Positions 11,301 to 21,100 of a DNA stretch of 64,000 bases are shown here, in pieces. This stretch comes from Collybiopsis luxurians FD-317 M1 (taxonomy: Eukaryota > Basidiomycota > Agaricomycetes > Agaricales > Omphalotaceae). The translations under genes were made by a program, and so were the position numbers. Where the stretch lies: NCBI GenBank assembly GCA_000827265.1, contig KN834751.1, positions 6,113 to 70,112 on the forward strand, read 5' to 3'. Positions within the stretch are counted from its first letter, which is position 1. Each line of letters opens with the position of its first letter. Under the pieces are notes generated by a model, which had not been told where the DNA came from, searched no databases, and saw only the letters and a list, made by a program, of their open reading frames with translations.

Positions 11301-12182
11301 GAATTTGTTTCTGCTTTCTTTTGCGCTCTTGGTCAAGCATTACATATGGAGCTTCATTATACTTCAGGTTACCATCCTGAAGCCGACGGTCAAACTGAAC
11401 AAGTTAATCAAACTCTCAAACAGTACATCCGAATCTATTGTTCTTATCAACAGGATGACTGGTCGGATCTGTTATCGGTTGCTGAATTTGCTTACAACAA
11501 TGCTTCTAATGCTTTGACTGGGATATCACCTTTCTTTGCTAATAAAGGTTATCATCCGAACCTATCGGTTCAACCAGAAGTCAACATTCGATCAGACTTG
11601 GCTCGAGACTTTATTGTCAATCTTGATGAGCTTCATACTTACCTTCGGGATGAGATTGTTAACGCACAAAAGAAGTATAAGGAACAAGCTGATAGGAAAC
11701 AGATTGCAGCTCCTGATTTTCTGATTGGCTCCAAAGTATTTGTGCTTGCAAAACATATCAAGTCTACTTGACTGACCGAAAAGTTTTCCAAATGTTATCT
11801 TGGTCCTTTCAAAGTTGTTGAAAAAAGCAGTTCTCTATCCTACAAACTACAGCTTCCTGAATACCTTTGTTGTATTCATCCAGTATTCCATGTTTCTCAA
11901 CTTGAACTGTCGCTACCGAACCCAATTCTGAATCGAACTCAGTCACCTCCTCCTCCAATAGAAGTTGAAGGTGAAGAAGAATACTTTGTGGCTGAAGTAT
12001 TAGATTCAAAAATTGACTGTCGGTTCTGACATTGTCCACTACGATACTTCGTTAGATGGGCTGGATATGAAGGTACAGATGAAGAGTACTCATGGATTGC
12101 TGCTGATGACATTCATGCTGATGAACTGATACCAGCTTTTCACCTTCGGTATCCTGATAAGCCGGGACCATTGGGGACTTAG
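8301..12182 (+). pseudogene. Gypsy pol: protease, RT, RNase H, integrase, chromodomain
   Basis: The frame is -1 relative to gag and overlaps its end. Domains in order: aspartic protease (LLDSGSTDCFID about 8510; VLGYSFLS about 8740); reverse transcriptase from about 9160 with MPFSLTNAPAAFQ and the active-site YLDD near 9760; RNase H (VETDMSNYALAA about 10,200); integrase zinc-binding H/H/C/C (HPLSGHFGQNRT to CTVCGWNK); integrase core; and a chromodomain (YFVRWAGYEG) near 12,050. Seven in-frame TGA stops occur at 8757, 9150, 9642, 10845, 11085, 11769 and 12027, with no TAA/TAG before the end. At 11289 the second catalytic Asp of the integrase DDE triad reads Asn (TSNRGSEF). Multiple family-conserved Arg are Trp, His or stop. 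Confidence 0.92.
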
Positions 12183-12366
12183 AAACTTTCTTAACTTTTA
12201 ACTGATTTCAGTTGATCGGTTCTTTTTGTATTTCTTTTCACTTTTCATTTTATTCTTTTCTTTACTTTTCTTAATTGATTTTCACTCAAAATTTTCTACA
12301 AGAAATTTTTTTTCTATCTATGTACAGTTCAAGAAACTACGGCCGATACCGATTGGTCCATTCCTC

Positions 12367-13391
12367 CTACTTCTCCTCATCCTTCTGTTCCACTAAGAAC
12401 ACCTTGAGTCGGGCATTCATTCTCTTCTGCTGCTCTGTCATCTTCTGGACCTCTTCCTGCATCTCGGCCAATTCCCTTCTGAGCTCCTTGAGCTCTTCCA
12501 ATACCTCTGCCATCTTGGATGGCGCCTCCTCCTCAGTCTTCACCTGGTGCTGACGGCCACTGACAAGTGAACACGACACTTTGGCCGTGTTACACTCCAC
12601 ACAAGCCACACCCCCTGGCCTCAGGGTGCATGGCTTGCCGGTGCGGATGCACCATTGACACTTCTTAGCCTTAGATCCTTTTGGGTCTGAAGGCTCGCCC
12701 TCCTTGTTGTCGCGGTCATCTCTGCCTCCGGAACCATTGTTGTCCAGATCTCCTCCCATTCCCTAGGACAAGTTAGAAAAAATAAAGTAATTAATAATGA
12801 GGACTCACTGATTTTTCTATTTGCCGCTTCTTTTTTGGCCGACTCAGTTCTTCCTCATCCTCCTCCTCCTCCTTGTCCTCCTCGACCTCCTTTGCCTTTG
12901 CCTTTCCCTTATCCTTCTTCTTCTTCCTTCGCTTCTCCGGCTCTGTGCTCGGTCCTGCTTCCATACTGCTGGCCTAACAAAGAAGTTAATAAACAAGAAA
13001 AAAGAAAAGAATAGGGAACAGTGGGGCCTACCATTTGCCCTGACCGCTGCCGTTGTACTGCTGCTTCTTCCCTTTTCCTTCTTTGGGCCTCTTTCTCAGC
13101 CTCAACCGCTTCTTCCTGTTTCTTCTTCTTCTTTTCTTCCTCAGCTCTCTGCGTGGCTTCCGCTTTTCTTTCTTCCTTGGCTTCCGCTTTTTGTCGCTCC
13201 TCTTCCTTCTTCCTCTTCTGCTCCTCCTCTGCGGCCCATTTCGCTTGCTCTAGTTTCAACCTTCATAAAGCTATGGACTCCCGTCGGATCTGCGCTCTCT
13301 CCATCTCCAGCTCCTCTTCAGTGGCTAGCCAGTCAATTTCTTCCTGAATGCATTCCTCCTCGGTTTGTTCTTTGGTTGCAGTGGTAGACAT
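12367..13391 (-). CDS. Antisense spliced gene in gypsy: coiled-coil, Zn2Cys6-like protein
   Basis: Three exons on the strand opposite gag-pol: 13391-13032, 12973-12809 and 12762-12367. Both introns (58 and 46 bp, GT-AG) fall between codons, and the joined frame gives about 306 residues. Residues 1-120 are mostly Glu/Lys/Arg/Ala heptad-like sequence. Residues 121-175 are lysine- and acid-rich, with SRPKKKRQ resembling a nuclear localisation signal. Residues about 210-239 hold six cysteines spaced C-x2-C-x6-C-x8-C-x2-C-x6-C, the Zn(II)2Cys6 pattern of fungal transcription factors. A further coiled coil (about 255-300) ends the protein, as in dimeric Zn2Cys6 factors. One in-frame TGA (13265-13263, codon 43) sits in an Arg-compatible context. 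A TATA box lies 64-69 bp upstream. DNA binding and a role for the element are inferences; I do not recognise a named family. Confidence 0.72.
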
Positions 13392-13454
13392 GAGGACAGA
13401 TGGTGGAAGTGGGACTTAGAAAATTTTGAGGGACTGGGCAGTTGAACTCGGTCA

Positions 13455-13460
13455 TTTTAT
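13455..13460 (-). promoter_or_regulatory. TATA box for the antisense gypsy gene
   Basis: On the minus strand CTATAAAAT (13462-13454) stands about 64-69 bp before the ATG at 13391, a normal fungal distance. It lies outside the LTR, so the antisense gene would have its own core promoter and not depend on the LTR promoter, which fires in the other direction. Confidence 0.55.
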
Positions 13461-13612
13461 AGGGCAGCCGACCAAAGAGTGACAAGCAACTGAATGGAGA
13501 ATTTGTCATTTCTATCACATTCTATCACACTCTGCAACGCACAGACCACGAACGACCCTGCACCTGGTTAATGTCCAAATCACCGATATACTAAAGGCTT
13601 TTGAGGGCAAAA

Positions 13613-13629
13613 GCCTAAGAGGGGGATAC
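13613..13629 (+). promoter_or_regulatory. Polypurine tract of the gypsy element
   Basis: The run AAGAGGGGGATAC abuts the TGTTATG start of the right LTR. This is the expected place and composition for the plus-strand primer of reverse transcription. Confidence 0.8.
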
Positions 13630-14130
13630 TGTTATGATCATACATTCTAGGACTAGCCGGATCGGTCCCAACCCAATTCGATCCGATAATCCTCGAGTTT
13701 AGGAGTTAAGATTCTTCTATTCTTTTCTTTTTGTTTTTCTTTGACAATTATGCTTCATTACTAAGTACGAAGATTACAATAGATATTGTATCGGATACTT
13801 ATCAGTTGAATCGGTTAGTTATGAAAACAATTACTTTTGTCTTCTTATTGTATTCGGTAACTAGGTACTTAGATATATAATCTGTAGACTCGTATACAGT
13901 ACTTCAGTTTTGAAATCAACTTGGATTATCTATTATTCTCTCTCGGCTCTGTTCCAGCTCCGACTCAATTTTATTACTTCAAACTACATCTGAAATCCTT
14001 CTTACCCTTGTTCGTTTGGACTCATGACCATAGTGAGGATGTTGTTAATAACAGCGTCAATAGTCCACAATTCAAACCGGCCGATATCCTTCCGGTTCCA
14101 TTGGCTGACCCAGTTTGCATACTCCTAACA
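13630..14130 (+). repeat. Gypsy right (3') LTR
   Basis: 501 bp, TGTTATGATC...CTCCTAACA, gap-free match to 5982-6482. It keeps CpG at several places where the left LTR has TpG or CpA, and the reverse at others, showing that both copies decayed independently after insertion. Confidence 0.95.
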
Positions 14131-14135
14131 CTCAT
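14131..14135. repeat. Target-site duplication CTCAT (right)
   Basis: Exact copy of 5977-5981 immediately after the right LTR. Confidence 0.9.
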
Positions 14136-14620
14136 CAACTGAAGTCTATTTTGGCTTCACAGAAACTGTAGCAGGAATTGTAGTGACTTGGATCTCAGAG
14201 GACAACTCTGTATAATACCTAGTAGTTTCCACACAGTTACCAAACTCATCAAATGAGTACTTAGCTTCAGAAGATTCTTCCTTCTTCCAGTTTTTATAAA
14301 TGATAGAGTCCTTGTCAAATTGCATCTTAAAAATTTTGAGAGACTCAGCAATTGATGGTAGATTAGATTGAGTATATTGACTCTCAGAAAGAGCTGATGC
14401 AAACCAGTCTTTTAGTGTAGTTGGCAAGCCTTGAATGAAGTAAAGTTTATATTTTTTGATAGTAAGAATGTTGCATTTCCTGAGAGATGCTGCAATAGCT
14501 ACAAAATTGTGAGTAATTCTCTACATCTGAAACTTTAGAAAAAGATTGCTTAGCAGCTTTCTTGTAACAGAAGCTTTTAGTAAGTTTTTCTTTAGTGTAA
14601 TCCTTTGGCTTGTCCATAGT
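14131..14620 (-). pseudogene. Retrotransposon gag 5' fragment, split by the gypsy element
   Basis: Minus-strand sequence beginning near 14,615 reads MDKPKDYTKEKLTKSF, then (with a frame change about 14,510) LYFIQGLPTTLKDWF, LPSIAESLKIFKMQ and ATVSVKPK. The layout (LPTTLKDWF, later a zinc knuckle at 5765-5976) is that of a retrotransposon gag. It joins across the gypsy insertion to the fragment at 5765-5976. A TAG shortly before the insertion site and the upstream frame change show it was already decaying. The parent family is uncertain. Confidence 0.55.
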
Positions 14621-14762
14621 ACCCTATAGAAGCCTCAAAGCTTCTTTCATCAAGTTCCAGGTAGGTTGAGCAAATTGGGAAGAAAGATAATAATTTCAAT
14701 AATAAGTTCTACTTTAATACAAGTTTGCAGCTTCAACATGTTCTCTTGTGTAGCTGGACACC

Positions 14763-15197
14763 TGTTGACATACATCAATCAGAAATCTGAGGCAATAGTT
14801 ATAAGCCTAATACCAATACTGACTTGCCCAATATAATTCTGGAAACATGCAAGATGAGTAAACTGAATTACACACTGTTAAGTAAAGTAAATCTCAGTTG
14901 TATAAAGAAATCAACTAAATGTATTAACTACCTGTTAAGTAAAGTAAATCTATAATGATAAGTATATGATATGACCTAGAATACCCACCTCAGTTGTATA
15001 AGAAAATCAACTGAGATGGTGAGTGTATTGTACCACTACATATACAATACTGGGTAAATTGTATATCAAGATGACAACAGCCTAAATGGAGGTGCCTGCA
15101 CTGTGCAGAAGTAAAGGGAGAAATAATATAGGAATCATACTGTAAGAGGAAGGTATCCAAGCTGTCCATATGGACTTATGAACTACTTTTCCTAACA
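14763..15197 (-). repeat. Second copia-type LTR remnant (minus strand)
   Basis: On the minus strand CCAGGGGGAG (polypurine tract, about 15198-15208) is followed by TGTTAGGAAAAGTAG, a typical LTR start, at 15197. A plausible end is CAACA near 14763. The LTR contains an internal direct repeat: 'ttactttacttaacag' occurs twice with matching 'acaactgag' words. It lies downstream of the copia RT fragment at 15,572-16,210 on the same strand, so it is probably that element's 3' LTR. The end is inferred and no partner LTR was found. Confidence 0.55.
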
Positions 15198-15571
15198 CTC
15201 CCCCTGGTTTGTAGAATCACTATTTGTCCAATCCCAACACCCTAATAAACTCCCTGTGTAATGAAGCTCTCAATGCCTTTGTTAACCTATATCTGCTATA
15301 TTGTCCTTCAATTGTACCTCACTTACTGTTACCTCCCTGTTTTCTACCTTCTTCTGAACATAGTGTGTAGTCTTTCTCCAGGTGTTGGGAATTTTGACTT
15401 GGGTGGTTAGTAGGTGATCATATAGTGGACAGTATATTTGTTATAGTCAAACAGTAGACATTCCCAATGTGCTTCCCTGGGGTTTGCTTGAAAGCAAGCC
15501 AGGTATCCTGTAGTAAATGTGAGGTTCAGTTGAGACCATGCCTGTCCCCACATTGTCAATCCAAGGAGCTG

Positions 15572-16210
15572 TCAGTATGATTTATTGGATATGAAGATTT
15601 GGTTTTCTTCTGGTAGTGGGTTAGGAGCTGGCTCTAGAATTTTTTGAATGTTCTGAGGGAGGGGGGTATGATGAGTGTGGAGGTGCTGTAGTCCAAAGTG
15701 TTCCAGCATGCAATTGAAGTATGCCTTTTGCAAAAGTATAATTGATCCCATCCATGCATCATGAAATACTTGACATTCCAGCAAAGTCTCATTCTTAACT
15801 TCTCCTGACTCATACCTCTTTCCCATTTCAGCTACCACTACTCTTTTATCCTCACTTGTACCTCCAAAAATGTTGTCTCCATAAGTCCCATAAATTATAT
15901 ACTTGCTGTCCTTTGGTTGCCATTGTACTGATGGATCTGCTTTTGAGGTCTTGTATCCATCTTCTGTAAAGGCTTTACCTGGTATATCTTGCCAATTGTG
16001 CAATTCCTGTTGAATGCTGTAAATGGATTTGTACAATTTGCATACAAGGTGTTTCTCCCCTGGCTTGGTGAATCTGTGTAGCTGCTCCATATATACATTG
16101 TGAAATATTGGACTGTTCAGAAAGGCAGCCTTGAAGTCAGCATTGAAAAAGGATAGGCCCATGACAACTATGATGGCTATAATCAGCTGCATGGATTCTA
16201 GCTGAGCCAC
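15572..16210 (-). pseudogene. Ty1/copia reverse transcriptase fragment (minus strand)
   Basis: About 212 codons open on the minus strand: AQLESMQLIIAIIVVMG, FNADFKAAFLNSP, VYMEQLHRF, LVCKLYKSIYSIQQ, then YIIYGTYGDNIFGG. This is the copia RT from the fingers to just past the active site, but the catalytic Y-V-D-D reads Y-G-D-N. It differs strongly from the plus-strand copia at 1420-3919 (different lineage). Its 5' end is cut by the TIR element at 16,219-17,072. Integrase and RNase H were not recognised nearby. Confidence 0.82.
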
Positions 16211-16218
16211 ACTACTGC

Positions 16219-17072
16219 ATCAGGAAAAATGGTCTAAGCCTCAGGTTACCTAGGAGGCAACCTGGAGCAACCTGAGGGACCTGGGTGATCTAGGTGACCT
16301 GTGCAACCTGGGTGAACCTCAGGTAACCTAGGAAATGCCAATATCCTGGGCAAACCTCAGGTATCCTTAGGATACCTGAGGAGTGATGCTGTAAATATTA
16401 CCAAATAAGGCAAAATTATATTGAATATATATACCTATGCTTTAATCTATCCTAAATGCATGACAAGGACACCTTCTTAGTTGTAGATAACTCATAGAAA
16501 CTGAAATTTGACATAAGTCACATGATGCAACTCTGTAAGCTGTCTACAATCAAAATAATTTTCATATGGTCAAAACAAGTATATTACAATTATACCATAC
16601 TATATACATACTATATGTACATGTATAAGCTCTTTACTGTACTTGAGTATATTAGGTTAATACTAGTATACTGTAATACATTATAAAGTATAATACCTGA
16701 TGAAAATGTACACCATATATACTATACATAAAATATGTACAAGTTCAATACTACTACTACTACTACTATACAAGTACAATAGCTCACTATATACAGTAGA
16801 ATAGAGTACAAATAGTAATATATAAAGATATATTCTTTTTACTTATTAATCCTTTATGCAACCTGGGGTAACCTCAGGTAACCTGAGCCAACCTGAGCCA
16901 ACCTGGGGCAACCTGGGGCAACCTGAGACAACCTAGGATAACCTAGGGCACCCTAGGATATAGGGGTTGGACTGTGGAAACCTAGGTAACCTAAGTACTT
17001 GAAGTGTCCTATGCTTCTTAGGTTTCTTGAGGTTGTTATAATTTAACCCCAAGCTCAAGCTATTTTTCCTGA
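16219..17072 (-). mobile_element. Non-coding TIR element, copy 2
   Basis: On the plus strand it starts CATCAGGAAAAATGG and ends ATTTTTCCTGATG, giving terminal inverted repeats like those of copy 1 at 1852-2793. The core motif, on the minus strand at 16555-16540, is the same TTTTGATTGTAGACAG, followed by CATCATGTGA. Flanks carry dense CCTGAGG, CCTGGG and CCTAGG words, and the centre is AT-rich with a short (CTA)n run near 16,753. It interrupts the copia RT on its 5' side and has the same orientation relative to that RT as copy 1 has to its host RT. No coding frame. Confidence 0.65.
16861..16960 (+). repeat. Ten-base-pair tandem repeat array (ACCTGRGGYA)
   Basis: Ten consecutive 10 bp units of the type ACCTGGGGTA / ACCTCAGGTA / ACCTGAGCCA / ACCTAGGATA. 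The period is exactly one turn of DNA. Looser units occur at the other end of the element (about 16,240-16,385) and in copy 1. It may be a multi-site binding array; function is inference. Confidence 0.8.
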
Positions 17073-18161
17073 TGACTATGTGGACAAGAAGATGAGTATA
17101 TCTGTGCATACTGCACAGAGTAAATGAAAAAAGAATCAGATAGACATAAAGACCTTGACCCACAACCCAAAAAAGACCTAAGGTTGTAAAATACATTAAA
17201 AAAAAGAGCAGCATCAGCTCAGAGAAAGAAAGTTAACTAGATAGCAACAGGAAAGTGTAAGAATACCTAAGCAAGTAAGAAAAGGAAAAGGAATTACCTT
17301 TATCATTCTCCAACTGAACATTGCTGCAGTGAATGCAACTATAATGGCTGTGACTACATCCTACTGGCAACACATTAGGAAGGACACCAGAGGAGACTCC
17401 AAGTCATGAAGAGTAATTTTGCATATCCAAGCCTCCAGGTTTCTAAGTATCCAAAGTATCCTTACTGCAATGCAAGCATTGAAATGAGTAAACAGCAATG
17501 GAAAAGACAGAGCACAAGCATTCCCATGATTCAATATAAAAAGAGCTGCATAGGTCCTATATATGGAAAATTATGAAAGGAGAAAATAGACAAGGACAAT
17601 TCTTCATTTCATTCCAGACTCACAAAAACACAGTTAAAAACACATAAATTCTATTTGTCCTCTACATGGTGGTAAATAAGAAATATGAGAGTGACAATTT
17701 GATACAGAAGCATCTATAAACTACAGCTTAAATATAGTAAATAAGACTATGCAGGCAACTATGAGATTGTCAATTAATCATAATTAGGATACTGATATCT
17801 ATCAGCTTTGCCAAAAAATTGACCTTTATTCAGGAATTCATCTCTTCCAATAAAATGACTGGAATATTGTATTCCAGTTGATCTTCCAGCAGAGGTAGAA
17901 TAGGATTTGGACATTGTCTCAGCCCCCTGAAAATATTCAATTTCACTTGAGTTGATTAGTCATAAGCTTCCATTAGATAGTCCAAAATTTACCTTATATT
18001 TCATTTCACTGAATTTTTGTGCTGACCTCTAAAGCTACATATTATGTAATTTCAGTTTGAATGGAACATTATATCTTAGTAAACATGACACAGAATAATA
18101 TATATCACATGAGATTTCTGCTGTGCAGGAAAAATTCTCATTCCAGTGTGTTATTATACAG
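17073..18161. other. AT-rich stretch between the transposons and NEO1, no gene recognised
   Basis: About 1.1 kb with stops in all six frames and no LTR, TIR, tRNA or conserved protein motif that I can identify. It probably holds old transposon debris and the NEO1 3' region. Confidence 0.5.
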
Positions 18162-21100
18162 CTAAAGCAGCTTACTTGATGCTGCCGGTGCTACTCTACT
18201 TTTCACTAGCTTTACTATCCAAAGCGGCATAGCACTAATTGCAACAATAACAGCTACTTTCCATGCAAAACCCAAGGTCACAACAAAGGAAAGATCTGCA
18301 AACACAGAGTTGATTAAATTGCAAAACTAATGGTGCAAAATGCTTACCAAAATATTCAGGTAAAAATGCAATGCTTATTACATAGAAAAATAATGTTGCA
18401 ACCTCAGATATAATCATATAAGAGTGCCTGCACTAAAAGTAAGAAATTAATCCTAAACAATCACTAAGTCCTTACCAGGTTGTAATCTCCAGAGCAACCA
18501 TAATCAGCTCATTCAGAACAAGGGCAGTAAAGGAGATTGAAACAATGTGCAGGAATTCATTTTCAAACAGCACAAGAGACATGATCATTATTGCTGCACC
18601 TGGGAGGACAGATATTGGCCAAGAAGCTGGTAGAGGCCAGAAACCCACTCACCCTGGTAGACACTGACCATGACCCACTCAAAAAAGCTTTTATACCCAA
18701 GGACTCGACCCTTCACAAGCTCCTTGTACAGCTCTGGATAAACCAATGCAGTATCCCGGCTGACATCTCTATCGAGCACCAACGAAAACACAGGCATCAT
18801 TGTGTATACCGTTGCGTAACCAACCATTAGCCAACCTTGATAGAGGGCAATCGGAGCAAAGTAGAATATAGCACTGAAAACAGCTTGCATGATAGAAATG
18901 ATCAGCCCTCGATGGATCACAAATTGAGCCAAAGTAGCGGAGCGACGGTAAGAATTGCGTCCATGCCAGAGTAATAGGGTGGAAAGAAAGGAAAATTGAG
19001 TTAGGGAAAAGTCGGCAGCAAGGGAAGCTTGGCGACCCTCTTTGCCCACAATTCCGACACCTTTGAGGAAAGGAGTAAGGGTTGATAAAACATTTGACAA
19101 CAGACGAAAGCACAACTCACCCACATCGGCGGCCTGAATCATACTAACATCGTTTCCACCATCACCGATACAGCACACACGCTTGCCAGTATGTGCCCTG
19201 ATCAACCTCGCTATATCCGCCCTTGAAAGAAATTCAGCGTAAGAGCCGATACACTCGTCAACAACTCTCACTTTTGTGTTGGCGAACAACGGCAGGCAAC
19301 GACTGCGCTCAACTTGGTCGCAATTTCAACAAACTCGTTCTTGAACGAGGTCAGACACAACTGCAGTGATTCCCCATCAATGACCAAGCAGCAATCCAAT
19401 TTATTTTGCAAAAAGTCGAGGTGGTCTTTCATTTCATCCGAGGTTTTCACTGTAGAAGAAAAGAGCTGCTCGATCGATAATTGAGCTAAATGAATCCACA
19501 TACCCTTCGCAACTTCATATATATATTGACCCCTCCCGACCATTTTGGTGCTAATCGCAATGCAGCGCGCAGTTTCAACCTTGTCGCCGGTCAACATCCA
19601 CACTTTGACCCCAGCATTTCGCATTAATTCGAGTGTAGATCGGACCTGTAGCACAGAAATTTTCGTTTATAATATCGAGCAGCGGCATGTTGGCATTTAC
19701 CTCATCTTGTAACCGATCTTCTACCCCCGTCAGACCCAAGAGCTCCATGTCATGCTCCAAATGTTCTGCCACCACCTTGGCCTGAGCATCCGCTCTCGAT
19801 ATTGATGGATCGGTAGTAGTAGATGCAACATGATATGCGAGTTCAAACGCGGCGTACGAAGCAGACGATAGCCGTTTTCGTGCAACGACCAACGTCCTTA
19901 ATCCTTCCCGTGCCATATTTCCTGTTTCCTCTTCCAACCAGTCGTTTCGCTGCACGATACGAGACATTACCACATCGGCACCTATTAAAACAAGAGACAG
20001 TCCATTAAATTCTCCTTGCCATAGCTCATACCTTTCTGTAAAAAAGTAATTTCTCCTGTCCCGACCTCTCTGACGATAATACCCATCCGTTTTGATTCCG
20101 AAGTAAATGGGAAAAGACAAAGAATGTCATATGTAAGCAAACTCTCATAGGAGTCGGCCTTGCTTGGACCCTGTGAGGACTCTGCTCGAAGCACTATTTT
20201 TGTCCTATCTCGATATACAAGGGTTAGTCCAATACTCTCCGTCCATGTAACGATTGCGACCTCATCCGGAGACGAGGCTTGGTAGGTCACAGAGCCGTCA
20301 TCGTTCGTCACGGGCGTCACCTAGGATGTAACAAGTTAGCCAGCATTCTGAGACGCAGGAATAAGATTTGCATTATGACAGAGTGCCAAACTCTGGACCA
20401 CGTCCTTTACTCTGGACGACATGTCCCTCCGTCCCCTTGTCATGCCCTGGCCAGGAGTGCTGTACGAGTGACCGGCTCCTGTGCCAACCATCGAGGAAGG
20501 TTGTCGTGTGTGAGTGTGCGCATCAGAATCAGGGGGACCAGACGGAGCAGAGGCAAAAGCCAGCGCCAGCTGTCGTCCTACTTCGTCCATCGAATCTTGG
20601 CCATAGGACATCGTACCCATATGTAGCTTGCGCATTTCCATCTCTACAAAGCCCAATTGAAAGCATTGCTCATATATACCGCCTTACACTCACCATTTCT
20701 CGTAAGAGTTCCTGTCTTATCGCTGAGTAGATATTCTACTCTGCCTAATTCTTCCGGCAGTGTACTCGTTCGAACGATTGTCCCGGGGATAGTTTCATCG
20801 CTCATGATTTGGTGACTGTAGAGGGACTTGCCGAGATCAAGATTTACACGGAGACTGGGTAGATCGGCATAATGAGTGCATGTTCAAAGATGTAAAAAAT
20901 AGAAGAAGCCTACCTGATAGGTATGATACTGCTGAAAAGAATCAGAAACCTGAACACGTAGACGACGGTATGTGAACTAAATATGCCTCCTCGGAAACCA
21001 TTTAACGCAACGAGGACGACGGACAGAATAAATGTTGTTGTGCAAAGGATCTTGGCCAACCCGTTGACTTCGATTTCTAAAAGTCCGACCTTTGTGCCTG

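Larger units (their letters stand above)
5982..14130 (+). mobile_element. Full-length Ty3/gypsy LTR retrotransposon with antisense accessory gene
   Basis: The 8,149 bp element is bounded by two 501 bp LTRs and a perfect 5 bp target duplication. Inside, in order: gag (6520-8322), pol in the -1 frame with protease, RT, RNase H, integrase and chromodomain (8301-12,182), an antisense three-exon gene (13,391-12,367, minus strand), and a polypurine tract (about 13,613-13,629). The gag-pol order with RT before integrase and a C-terminal chromodomain marks the chromovirus branch. The reading frames are free of indels but carry only-TGA stops, so this copy is probably non-autonomous now although its structure is intact. 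The two LTRs differ at about 23 of 501 positions, with no indel. Confidence 0.95.

Noticed and set aside
6520..12182. TGA read as a sense codon (reassigned code or selenocysteine) in the gypsy genes
   Set aside because: Host genes in the same window end in TGA (for example QNG1 at 31230 and AIM41 at 33293), there are too many sites for selenocysteine, and the clear sites fit arginine. CpG decay explains them more simply.
12821..13387. Open frame on the plus strand, leucine/serine-rich, opposite the antisense gene
   Set aside because: It is the complement of the Glu/Lys-rich exons; the minus-strand reading has splice signals, a TATA box and sensible composition.
20279..20730. Two open frames on the plus strand within NEO1
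   Set aside because: They cross NEO1 introns and mirror its serine-rich insert; no motif of their own.
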